The notes under the pieces were generated by a model that saw only the letters and a program-made list of their open reading frames with translations, did no database searches and was not told the origin of the DNA. DNA of 23,631 bases from an uncultured bacterium (GTDB lineage: Bacteria > Bacillota_I > Bacilli_A > RF39 > UBA660), in assembly GCA_905216155.1 (NCBI GenBank), contig CAJMSU010000022.1, positions 1-23,631 on the forward strand, given 5' to 3'. The position numbers and the translations under genes are program-made. Shown here piece by piece: positions 1 to 7,342 of this stretch (position 1 is its first letter; the number at the start of each line of letters is the position of its first letter).

Positions 1-1477
1 CATATTCATATCTAAATGGTAAGACGTTCTTATCAGCAATAGCATTTACTATTGTATAAGTATGTAATCTTTCTCCAAAAATTTGTTCTGTTGTTTCAGA
101 GATACCTTTTATAGTTCTAGCATTCTCTGGAAAAATTGGAGTTCCAGTAAATCCAAATAAATAATATTTATTAAACTTTTTAATAATTGCTTTATGCATA
201 TCACCAAATTGTGATCTATGACATTCATCAAATATAAATACTACATGCTTATTAAATACATCACTGTTTTCGTTTTTCTTGATAAATTGTGATAATTTTT
301 GAATTGTAGTAATAATAATCTTAGTACTTGGATCATTTAATTGCCCTTCTAATATTTTCGTTGAAGTATTAGAGTTAGCTGCTTCCTCTTTAAATCTATC
401 GTATTCTTTCATTGTTTGATAATCTAAGTCTTTTCTGTCTACAACAAATAATACTTTATCAATAAAGTCTAACTTACTAGCAAGTTGTGAAGTTTTAAAT
501 GATGTAAGTGTTTTTCCAGAACCTGTTGTATGCCAAATATAACCACCTGATTTTAAAGTTCCATAAAACTTATTATTATATGCAATTGTAATTCTATTTA
601 AAATTTTTTCAGTAGCAACTATTTGATAAGGACGCATTACTAATAAATCTTCTTCTGAAGTAAATACACAATATTTAGTTAATATATTTAATAAAGTATG
701 TTTAGTAAAGAAAGTTTTAGCAAAATCTATTAAATCAGTAATATCGTTATTCTTTTGATCTGCCCAATATGAAGTAAATTCAAATGAGTTTGACTTCTTT
801 TTCTTTTGATTATTTATATGAAACTCTCTTGTAGTATTTGAATAATACTTAGTTAATGTTCCATTTGATATAACAAATATTTGAACAAAGTTATATAAAC
901 CAGATCCTGCCCAGAAAGAATCTCTTTGATATCTTTCTATTTGATTAAAAGCTTCCCTTAAATCTACTCCTCTTTTTTTAAGTTCTACATGAACTAAAGG
1001 CAGTCCATTTACTAAAATAGTTACATCATATCTATTATCAAAGTTACCATCATTATTAACATACTGATTTAATACTTGAAGACTATTATTATGAATATTA
1101 TTCTTATCTATTAAATAGATATTTTTCTTTTCACCTGAATCAAGAGTTATTTCTTGCTTATAATCTTCTTGAATTAATCTTGTCTTTTCAATTATATAAT
1201 CATTCTTATTAGCAATTACTTTGGTAAAGAAATCATCCCATTCTCCATCAGTAAAATGATAATTATTAAGTCTTTCAAGTTGTTTTCTTAAATTAAGAAT
1301 TAATTCATCTTCAGAATTAATATTTAATCTTTCATATCCCTGTTCAACTAAAGTTTTAATTAATTCTTTTTCTAAAGTATCTTCGCTTTGATAAGATGTT
1401 TCTATTTTATTTAATCCTTTATATTCAGCTAATACGGTAGAATTATCATTTTCACTTATTAATCCTATATTAGTCAT
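1..1477 (-). CDS. hsdR: Type I restriction enzyme R subunit (HsdR), 3' end outside window
   Basis: The frame stays open from an ATG at 1477 to the left edge (492 codons), so the C-terminal half is missing. The product is the ATP-dependent DNA translocase and endonuclease subunit of a type I restriction complex (R2M2S). Visible parts in order: an N-terminal PD-(D/E)xK nuclease with D151 and E165-L-K167 (VELKK); a helicase Walker A, HTTGSGKT, with K322; a DEAD-like box DECHRSQ beginning at D417; and FTGTP (motif III) about 25 residues later. AAAGGAAG lies 9 nt before this ATG; an ATG 9 nt upstream closes after two codons. It is the last gene of the hsd group, 19 bp after the small membrane-protein gene. 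Because R cuts only in complex with M and S, the broken hsdM upstream questions its activity. The visible part shows no lesion. Confidence 0.95.
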   Translation of the reverse strand, partial: MTNIGLISENDNSTVLAEYKGLNKIETSYQSEDTLEKELIKTLVEQGYERLNINSEDELILNLRKQLERLNNYHFTDGEWDDFFTKVIANKNDYIIEKTRLIQEDYKQEITLDSGEKKNIYLIDKNNIHNNSLQVLNQYVNNDGNFDNRYDVTILVNGLPLVHVELKKRGVDLREAFNQIERYQRDSFWAGSGLYNFVQIFVISNGTLTKYYSNTTREFHINNQKKKKSNSFEFTSYWADQKNNDITDLIDFAKTFFTKHTLLNILTKYCVFTSEEDLLVMRPYQIVATEKILNRITIAYNNKFYGTLKSGGYIWHTTGSGKTLTSFKTSQLASKLDFIDKVLFVVDRKDLDYQTMKEYDRFKEEAANSNTSTKILEGQLNDPSTKIIITTIQKLSQFIKKNENSDVFNKHVVFIFDECHRSQFGDMHKAIIKKFNKYYLFGFTGTPIFPENARTIKGISETTEQIFGERLHTYTIVNAIADKNVLPFRYEY

Positions 1478-1496
1478 AAAAACATACTTCCTTTCG

Positions 1497-2000
1497 TTAT
1501 TTTAATACTCTTAATAGCAATGAGTATTTCCAATTCAAAATAGCCTCCTCAGATAAGTGCTCATACCTTAATATTTTTGTTTCCAGTAGAGTTGTATCAA
1601 TAGATAAGTTGTTATCTAAAACATTTTTTATCTCCTTATATTCTTCTCTAATACTATTATCATTAAAAATTCCAACATCTAGTTCTTTATTAATCAAATA
1701 ATATAGTTCTTCTTTTATCTCTTTTATTTTATCATTATAGTATATTTGCACATATTTATACATCGTTAAAACTGCAAGATATTCATCTTTTTTAATATCA
1801 TTTAATTGTTGTAAGATATTATATATAATAATTTGATAAAGTGTATAATAAACAGTAATTCTCTCTATGTTTTCAAAAATATCTTTTGCAGGTAAATATA
1901 TATTAGTAATGTATGTTAAAATACATGATATACCTAAAGTTTCTACGAGATATACGAAAATTTGAAAAATTCTCTTCGTATATAAATAAATCTTTTTCAT
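1497..2000 (-). CDS. Small predicted membrane protein inserted between hsdS and hsdR
   Basis: Not recognised. About 167 residues from ATG 2000; a TTG four codons upstream (2012) is possible, but GGATGA stands 5 nt before the ATG. The N terminus is basic (MKKIYLYTKR) and is followed by one strong hydrophobic stretch (about residues 10-32) and a second, Tyr/Ile-rich one (about 48-65). The remainder is charged and helical with little predicted membrane character. So one or two membrane segments with a cytoplasmic helical tail is the likely topology. It begins 17 bp after the hsdS stop and ends 19 bp before hsdR, so it should be co-transcribed with them. Genes between hsdS and hsdR in type I loci are often extra defence genes, anti-restriction regulators or toxins; none of these is shown here by a motif. 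Confidence 0.7.
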   Translation of the reverse strand: MKKIYLYTKRIFQIFVYLVETLGISCILTYITNIYLPAKDIFENIERITVYYTLYQIIIYNILQQLNDIKKDEYLAVLTMYKYVQIYYNDKIKEIKEELYYLINKELDVGIFNDNSIREEYKEIKNVLDNNLSIDTTLLETKILRYEHLSEEAILNWKYSLLLRVLK

Positions 2001-2017
2001 TTTTTCATCCAATTCTA

Positions 2018-3163
2018 TTAATTTTGTATTTCTTTAAAGCTTAATAGTTTATTTCTATAATACTCATATTGTTGTCTTCTTAATTCAATCTCAGCAGGAA
2101 GACCTTCTGATATATCGTTAATTAATTTATCAAATTGATCTAATATATTAGCTACTTTTTGTTGCTCTTGTATAGAAGGAACTGCTATCGGGATTTCATT
2201 AATATTGGCTAAACTTAAACTTTTATATCCAGATCCATTAACATTGTTTTTTATCCAATCTTGAACAATATCAGATGACAAATAATAATATAAATATTTA
2301 TCATTGATTCTAGGATGTATAATGCTAGTATTTTGACCTAAACACATATCTTCATCACCAACTATGCAGAGATTTCCAAAAGATCCAACTCTAGAGATTA
2401 TAATGTCGCCTTTTTGAGGTTTATATTTTGAAACAAATTTATTATAAGTCTCAACATCAACTCTTAAAGCTCCTGTTGTATTAACAATACCGCCTTTAAC
2501 ATCTGCAACTCTTATCATAGGATAGCCGTTTTCAACATATTGAGGCGTAGCGTGTAAAGAATCAATTACATCACTTACTTCAGATAACTTTTTTACTTCA
2601 TTTTTTTGGTTTAAAAGTTTCCCACGCCAAAACTCGTATTGATTCTTTCTTGTTTCTAGCTCCGCCTCTAGCTCCGCTTCTAGCTCGCCAAATTTATCAA
2701 GAATTCTAACTATTTCCTCTTGCACTTTTAAAGGGGGTAACGGAATTTGAAATTGACTATACACTTGTATCCATTGTCTTGAATGTTCCTTTGGAACATA
2801 ATCAATATTACTTATGCAATAATAAATATACTTAAATAAATTATCAGTTTTAGAAATAAGTATTTTCATTGCAGATGATTTAACTTTAAAATTAAAATCT
2901 ACCCAATGATTACTAGTTGTAAAATCATCAAATATAACTACAGGATTATCAGCACTAGCATAATAAATACCATCTTTCTCATTGGTATAACCCAAAATAA
3001 ATGTTTGTCCTGCTGTTAAAACTGGTACATCATACTTTATATCATAATTAGTGTTCTTAACAATATATTTAGCTGGTTGTATGTAATCTACTAATTCCTC
3101 GAGTTTTACATATTCAACCCCATTAGGACATAATTCTTTTATTAAATCATTTAACTTACTCAT
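2018..3163 (-). CDS. hsdS: Type I restriction-modification specificity subunit (HsdS)
   Basis: DNA-recognition subunit that positions two HsdM (and HsdR) subunits on a bipartite target. The 381-residue product has the classic layout: first target recognition domain (about 1-140), conserved spacer helix (about 142-184) containing the LEAE repeats, second target recognition domain (about 190-335), and a C-terminal conserved helix with the QQYEYYRNKLL signature. I chose ATG 3163 because MSKLNDLIKELCPNGVEY is the usual HsdS N terminus and GAGG lies 9 nt upstream; an ATG at 3178 is in frame but within hsdM. The start overlaps the hsdM stop by 8 bp, indicating translational coupling. The frame is intact. 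Recognition specificity cannot be read from sequence. Confidence 0.95.
   Translation of the reverse strand: MSKLNDLIKELCPNGVEYVKLEELVDYIQPAKYIVKNTNYDIKYDVPVLTAGQTFILGYTNEKDGIYYASADNPVVIFDDFTTSNHWVDFNFKVKSSAMKILISKTDNLFKYIYYCISNIDYVPKEHSRQWIQVYSQFQIPLPPLKVQEEIVRILDKFGELEAELEAELETRKNQYEFWRGKLLNQKNEVKKLSEVSDVIDSLHATPQYVENGYPMIRVADVKGGIVNTTGALRVDVETYNKFVSKYKPQKGDIIISRVGSFGNLCIVGDEDMCLGQNTSIIHPRINDKYLYYYLSSDIVQDWIKNNVNGSGYKSLSLANINEIPIAVPSIQEQQKVANILDQFDKLINDISEGLPAEIELRRQQYEYYRNKLLSFKEIQN
2655..2690. repeat. Three 12-bp tandem repeats in the HsdS spacer
   Basis: Three consecutive 12-bp units on the plus strand read tctagctccgcc, tctagctccgct and tctagctcgcca. On the coding strand they encode the repeated tetrapeptide LEAE in the inter-domain helix (about residues 160-171 of HsdS). 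They are GC-richer than their surroundings. In EcoR124 and relatives the number of a 4-residue repeat (TAEL) at this place sets the spacing between the two half-sites, so copy-number change here would be expected to change the target sequence. Confidence 0.85.
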
Positions 3164-4724
3164 GATAATCAACCTCAAGTTCTTTAATTATCTCTTCTAG
3201 TTCTTCTCTAATTTGTTGTTGTCTAGGTACAATTTCAGCAAGTTTTCTATTTATTTCATTTATATCTATTTTTTTATCTTCAGTATTTGCTCTTAAGTAA
3301 GAATTAACTGATATATTATAATCATTATCTTTAATTTCTTCATAAGTTGCTAAATAAGATTTATTTTCTACTGATTTTCTATCTTTTAATAAACTAATTA
3401 TATTATTGATGTTTTCTTCTGATAATTTGTTTTTATTAGTATTTCTAATAAATTCATTAGATGCATCTACAAATAATATATTATTATCTGATTTATTTTT
3501 CTTTAATACTAATATACAAGTTGCTATTGATGTACCAAAGAATAAATCAGAAGGTAATTGAATGACAGTATCAACAAAATTGTTATCAATCATGTACTTT
3601 CTAATCTTTTGTTCTGCTCCACCTCTATAAAGTACACCAGGAAACTCAACTATAGCTGCAGTTCCTTTAGGTGATAACCATGATAACATATGCATAGTAA
3701 ATGCTAAATCCGCTTTTGATTCTGGTGCTAATACACCAGCTGGAGCAAATCTTTCATCATTTATTAGTAGTGGATTAGACTTACCTGCCCATTTTATTGA
3801 ATAAGGAGGATTAGATACTATTGCATCAAATGGTTCATCGTTCCAATGTACTGGATGAATTAATGTATCTCCTCTTTCAATACTAAAATTATTATAATTA
3901 ATATTGTGTAGGAACATATTTATTCTGGCTAAGTTGTAAGTTGTAAGATTTATTTCTTGACCGAAAAATCCTTCTCTTACATTTTCTTTTCCAAGTATCT
4001 TAGCAAATTTAAGTAATAATCCGCCTGAACCACATGCAGGATCATATACTTTGTTAACAGATGTTTTATCCATTATTACTATTTTAGCGAGTAATTCTCC
4101 AACTTCTTGTGGAGTGAAAAATTCTCCACCTTATTTACCTGCTGATGATGCATACATTGTCATCAAAAATTCATATGCATCTCCAAATAAGTCTATCTTA
4201 TTTTCTTCATAATCTCCAAAATCCAATTCTCCTATTGCATTTAATAATTTAACAAGTTTTTCATTTCTTTCATCAACTGTATTACCTAATTTATTATCTA
4301 TTGTAAAATCTTCAAATAAACCTTTTACGTCATTCTCTGATGCGGTTCCCCTTGCTGATGATTCAATATTATTAAATATATTAGAAATTACTACATTTAA
4401 ATTTTCGTTTTTATCAGCATTTTTTCTAACGTTACAAAACAATTCACTAGGTAAAATAAATAATCCCTTTTCTTCAAGTATTTGTGTTTTTCCAAGTAGC
4501 GCTTCATCATCAGAAATATCTCTATATTTAAAATCTTCAATACCTGCTTTTCTTTGATTTTCATTAACATAATTTTCGATATTTTCTGAAATGAATCTAT
4601 AAAATAATAGACCTAATACATATTGTTTAAAATCCCATCCATCTACTGAACCTCTTAATTCATTTGCTATTTTCCAAATGGTTTTATGTAATTCTTCTCT
4701 TTCAATCTCTTTTTTATTATTCAT
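3156..4724 (-). pseudogene. hsdM: Type I DNA methyltransferase HsdM, interrupted by an in-frame TAA
   Basis: N6-adenine methyltransferase subunit, split in one frame by a TAA at 4131-4133. The upstream part (197 codons from ATG 4724, start supported by GTGAGGAAG) is the N-terminal helical domain and ends ...YASSAGK. The next codons after the TAA are GGEFFTPQEVGELLAK, the conserved motif X region, followed by VYDPACGSGG (motif I, SAM binding) and SNPPY (motif IV). The family normally continues AGK-S/K-GGEF here, so a single base change (TCA or AAA to TAA) explains the stop. No frameshift is involved. The first ATG after the stop is at 4073 and would omit GGEFFTPQ. Without readthrough the enzyme should be inactive, and so should the whole type I system. 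A sequencing error is the main alternative. Confidence 0.85.
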
Positions 4725-4756
4725 TAACTTCCTCACTCCTAGTACTTTCATTTACA

Positions 4757-4765
4757 ATTATATCA
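4757..4765 (-). promoter_or_regulatory. Predicted extended -10 promoter of the hsd operon
   Basis: On the minus strand TGA-TATAAT forms a consensus -10 with a TGn extension, about 33 bp before the hsdM ATG. No good -35 is seen at 16-18 bp, which is common for extended -10 promoters. It lies just after the terminator of the upstream kinase gene. Confidence 0.55.
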
Positions 4766-4797
4766 TGAATTTTATCATTTTTTGGCTTAATTCCAAC

Positions 4798-4845
4798 AAA
4801 AAAAAGAAATTAATATTAACTTCTAATCATTTTGCTATTAATTTC
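4798..4845 (-). terminator. Rho-independent terminator overlapping the end of the hipA-like gene
   Basis: Minus strand: a perfect 10-bp stem (GAAATTAATA with TATTAATTTC; arms 4836-4845 and 4806-4815) followed directly by eight Ts. The 5' arm is within the last codons of the kinase gene. The stem is AT-rich, hence moderate strength. Confidence 0.7.
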
Positions 4846-6014
4846 TTCAATTTATTTATTTGTCTATTTAATAAAATACATAGTTTATTAATTCTATTAT
4901 CTGAGTATCCTGTTATATCTTGATACTCATGTAATAAATTATCAAACCATTCAGGAATATCTTCTATTTTACTTACTTCAATTCTTTTTATATTTTTTAC
5001 TACTTTAATTATTTCATCAAATGGTTTAACTTCATAAAATAATTTACCATCACCAATAATATGCATTTCTTCTTCATCATAGTATTCAATATTTAAACTT
5101 TGACCATTATCAAATATTGGTGCTACATCTAACCATTTTAAAGTATTAACATCTCTTATTATTCCAAAGTTATTAAGATGTCTATCTTCGTTCATAATTA
5201 GAAAATCTAAAATATACATATTTTCTATTTTTTCTCTTGCATCTTTTATTCCTTCTGATTCTAGTTTTTTAATATATTCTTCATAATCTTCTATACTATT
5301 ATGTTTTTTCATATCATTTCTTATTTGATTACAAGTAATTAGTTCTGTATCTTTTGTTATGAAACAAGGACATTTTGATACAACCATATCTTTATAAGTA
5401 TCTAGTGTATATTCTACATGATCAAAGCCTAGTCTTTTACATATTTCACTTGCTAATACTTCATTAAATGGTTGTAATGTTTCATTCTTATATCCACCTT
5501 TTAATAAATATCTTGTACCATCTTCAATAATCCATGCTTTTTTTAACATACCATCTGTAGTATTATTAGGTGTTTTTAAAGATGCTGCATTATGAATCAT
5601 CTTACTGTTTTTAGAAAGTGATGCTTCCATAAATTCAGCATAATCAAAGTCATTATCAAAGAAATTAATATCTTCATATTTAATATTAGAATCTACTGGC
5701 TTTAACCAATACTGATCAGATAAAGATAATCCAAAGGCTTTATCTAATAATTCACATGGGGTATTAATATTAAGTCTATGTAGTAATAAGTCTAGCTTAT
5801 CTCTCCAAGATGGTATTCCTCTTCCTTTAAACCATTCACTTAAATTAGTTCTTAAAGAAGTATCATTAACATCTTCATTTTTATAAAAACTTTTTAAAAT
5901 ATATGGAGCATAATCAATATCATAAACATCATAAATATTAGTAAATACTCCTGTTGCAGAATCATATTCTGTTAACATTACTTCTTTATTTTTATTCATT
6001 AAAGTACATTTCAT
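4827..6014 (-). CDS. Orphan HipA-like serine/threonine kinase
   Basis: A 395-residue protein with the HipA_C kinase fold. ATP-binding lysine is likely K172 (LLKGG), with E185 in PFNEVLASE; the catalytic loop is DFLIMNEDRHLNNFG with D277, H279 and N282; the metal-binding aspartate is D302 in APIFDNGQSL. HipA proteins phosphorylate translation factors (for example glutamyl-tRNA synthetase) and cause growth arrest, normally controlled by the adjacent DNA-binding antitoxin HipB. No HipB-like gene is adjacent, and the N-terminal ~140 residues do not look like canonical HipA N-terminal domain, so this belongs to the stand-alone branch found in Bacillota genomes. AGGAG stands 10 nt before the ATG. 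It has its own promoter and terminator and sits among defence genes, which suggests but does not prove an abortive-infection or toxin role. Confidence 0.85.
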   Translation of the reverse strand: MKCTLMNKNKEVMLTEYDSATGVFTNIYDVYDIDYAPYILKSFYKNEDVNDTSLRTNLSEWFKGRGIPSWRDKLDLLLHRLNINTPCELLDKAFGLSLSDQYWLKPVDSNIKYEDINFFDNDFDYAEFMEASLSKNSKMIHNAASLKTPNNTTDGMLKKAWIIEDGTRYLLKGGYKNETLQPFNEVLASEICKRLGFDHVEYTLDTYKDMVVSKCPCFITKDTELITCNQIRNDMKKHNSIEDYEEYIKKLESEGIKDAREKIENMYILDFLIMNEDRHLNNFGIIRDVNTLKWLDVAPIFDNGQSLNIEYYDEEEMHIIGDGKLFYEVKPFDEIIKVVKNIKRIEVSKIEDIPEWFDNLLHEYQDITGYSDNRINKLCILLNRQINKLKKLIAK

Positions 6015-6041
6015 AGGAATTCATCTCCTTTTCTATATACT

Positions 6042-6050
6042 ATTATACCA
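6042..6050 (-). promoter_or_regulatory. Predicted extended -10 promoter of the hipA-like gene
   Basis: Minus strand TGG-TATAAT lies 27 bp before the ATG. The best -35 (CTGTTA at 16 bp) is weak. Confidence 0.5.
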
Positions 6051-6088
6051 TACTTATATTTTTTAACAGGCAATATTTACCTATAAAC

Positions 6089-6125
6089 AAAAAAATGGAG
6101 TACTTTCAAAAAATGATAGTACTCC
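6089..6125 (-). terminator. Terminator-like hairpin, second copy
   Basis: Minus strand: perfect 8-bp stem GGAGTACT/AGTACTCC (arms 6118-6125 and 6097-6104), an A-A mismatch, an inner 3-bp TCA/TGA stem with a U-rich loop, then A followed by seven Ts. It has the same design as the hairpin at 6182-6209, including the A-A mismatch and U loop. Confidence 0.75.
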
Positions 6126-6260
6126 TAAAAAAAATCTTATAATAAATTATAATCATAATATCATATAACAAAAAGAAAAATAGGGCTCCATCAAAAATGA
6201 CAGTGCCCTTGCAAAAGTATTTCTACTTTTTCCTCGCATAATCATAATACCACATAACAA
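6097..6260. repeat. Degenerate tandem duplication of the RNA/terminator cassette
   Basis: Two units in direct orientation. The best conserved block is 23 bp with two mismatches, at 6149-6171 and 6238-6260 (89 bp apart); each block contains the -10 hexamer TATTAT on the minus strand. Each is followed, in minus-strand direction, by a hairpin of the same architecture (6182-6209 and 6097-6125, 85 bp apart). The left unit lacks a recognisable -35 and the first hairpin of the RNA, so it looks like a decaying copy. Confidence 0.65.
6172..6239 (-). ncRNA. Predicted small structured RNA next to abiF (candidate RNA antitoxin)
   Basis: Transcription should begin near 6237-6239, a few bases after the -10 box at 6244-6249, and end in the U-tract near 6172. 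The RNA has no open frame of note. Its 5' half contains a 7-bp hairpin capped by a GAAA tetraloop (AAAAGUA-GAAA-UACUUUU). Its 3' half is a terminator: AGGGC pairs with GCCCU, then an A-A mismatch, six more pairs with two G-U, a U loop and a run of Us. The sequence around the first hairpin is purine rich (GCGAGGAAAA). AbiF/Abi_2 HEPN toxins are reported to be paired with a conserved non-coding RNA antitoxin, so this position and structure fit. Transcript ends and function are inferred. Confidence 0.65.
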
Positions 6261-6272
6261 TGATCATGTCAA
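6244..6272 (-). promoter_or_regulatory. Near-consensus sigma-A promoter overlapping the abiF stop codon
   Basis: Minus strand TTGACA (6267-6272), exactly 17 bp, then TATTAT (6244-6249). The -35 box includes the TGA stop of abiF. It is the closest match to consensus in the window and no protein gene starts behind it for 230 bp, so it most likely drives the small RNA. Confidence 0.8.
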
Positions 6273-7282
6273 ACTATTTTGTCAATATCACTACTATAAT
6301 ATTTTTTTATTATCTTATCAAAATATGTATATATTGATTTTAATAGTTCATTATTATTATAGTATTCTTTATGTGAATTTATTCTTCCATAAAATAGATT
6401 ATTTATATCTTCAATAATATTTTTCTTGATACCTTTGCTTGTTACAATCTCATTAAACATATAAAGTGTATAAGTCATTTGTCTTATTCTAGAATTAGAA
6501 AGCTTATTATCTCTTGTATCTTTTCTTATATTACAATTATTTAGATAAGCTAATATTTTATAATCAGGAGCAAAAGTGTTATCCTTTTTGTCTAAATCAC
6601 ATAAAATACAAGAATTATGTGCTACTGCATTTCTTAGTTTAACTATTTCTCTGAAAATAAAAATATTTTTTATTTCTTTATCCAAATTATATTCTTTAGC
6701 AAAGAATTCATAAAAATTAACTAAATCTCCAAATGTTATTATTTCCAGAAACTCCCAAATAGGAATATTTTCTAGTTTTTTATCTTTATCAATGTCATAT
6801 TTAGAAAAAACTTTATCATAATAACTACTTCCCACTTTTTTAAAAATACTTTTATGCACTTTTTTAGGAAATTTTTCAGCATTAAAATCTTTTTCTAAAT
6901 ACATATTAACTATTCTATATCCATCCTCTTGTTCTATATCCTCTATTAAATTTAAAATTCTTATTTTTAAATAGTGCTCAATGTCTATAGTCATTTTAAA
7001 CAATACCAATCTTGTTCTATGATCAATTATTGCTAAATCTTTTAAATAAGCAAAATCTAAATCAATAAATTTATCAACAAATTTTCCATCAATTACATAT
7101 CTTTCAAAATTGTGCTTGTATGCTGTTACATTATAATAGTTATTATTATATCTTAAATATTTTTCAGCATCTTTTTCTGACATTTTTTCAAATTTAATAT
7201 TTTTTTCTTTTAAATATGGAACCATTTCTGATATTTTCATTATAGGTCTTAAATATTGATTTGTTTCTTTTGTAACATCCAC
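6269..7282 (-). CDS. Abi_2 family (AbiD/AbiF-like) HEPN abortive-infection protein
   Basis: A 337-residue protein of the Abi_2 family. The N terminus has the family pattern of a helix-turn region followed by YLRYNNNYYNVTAY (residues 42-55), and then the helix LVLFKMTIDIEHYLKIRIL. The HEPN RNase motif R-x4-H is R217-NAVA-H222 within KLRNAVAHNSC. HEPN proteins of this kind cleave RNA and arrest growth on phage infection; AbiF-type members are related to Cas13 and are restrained by a small RNA. Start is GTG at 7282, with AGGAAGTG 5 nt upstream; an ATG two bases before is out of frame. The gene is monocistronic, with a promoter at 7309-7317, and is followed immediately by the predicted small RNA. 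The Abi_2 assignment is firm; whether it is AbiF proper rather than AbiD is less certain. Confidence 0.88.
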   Translation of the reverse strand: MDVTKETNQYLRPIMKISEMVPYLKEKNIKFEKMSEKDAEKYLRYNNNYYNVTAYKHNFERYVIDGKFVDKFIDLDFAYLKDLAIIDHRTRLVLFKMTIDIEHYLKIRILNLIEDIEQEDGYRIVNMYLEKDFNAEKFPKKVHKSIFKKVGSSYYDKVFSKYDIDKDKKLENIPIWEFLEIITFGDLVNFYEFFAKEYNLDKEIKNIFIFREIVKLRNAVAHNSCILCDLDKKDNTFAPDYKILAYLNNCNIRKDTRDNKLSNSRIRQMTYTLYMFNEIVTSKGIKKNIIEDINNLFYGRINSHKEYYNNNELLKSIYTYFDKIIKKYYSSDIDKIV

Positions 7283-7308
7283 ATTATCACTTCCTAACTG
7301 CTATAAGC

Positions 7309-7317
7309 ATTATAACA
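7309..7317 (-). promoter_or_regulatory. Predicted extended -10 promoter of abiF
   Basis: Minus strand TGT-TATAAT, 26 bp before the GTG start; the -35 is poor. This contrasts with the strong promoter of the RNA, a typical imbalance for a toxin and its antitoxin. Confidence 0.55.
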
Positions 7318-7342
7318 CATATCTTTTAAGTTATAGTTTAAA

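Noticed and set aside
4678..4923. 81-residue plus-strand open frame spanning the hsd promoter
   Set aside because: Covers the antisense of two gene ends, a promoter and a terminator; no ribosome site.
6089..6272. CRISPR array or type III toxin-antitoxin repeat array
   Set aside because: Only two diverged units with terminators between them; no regular spacers and no ToxN-like gene.
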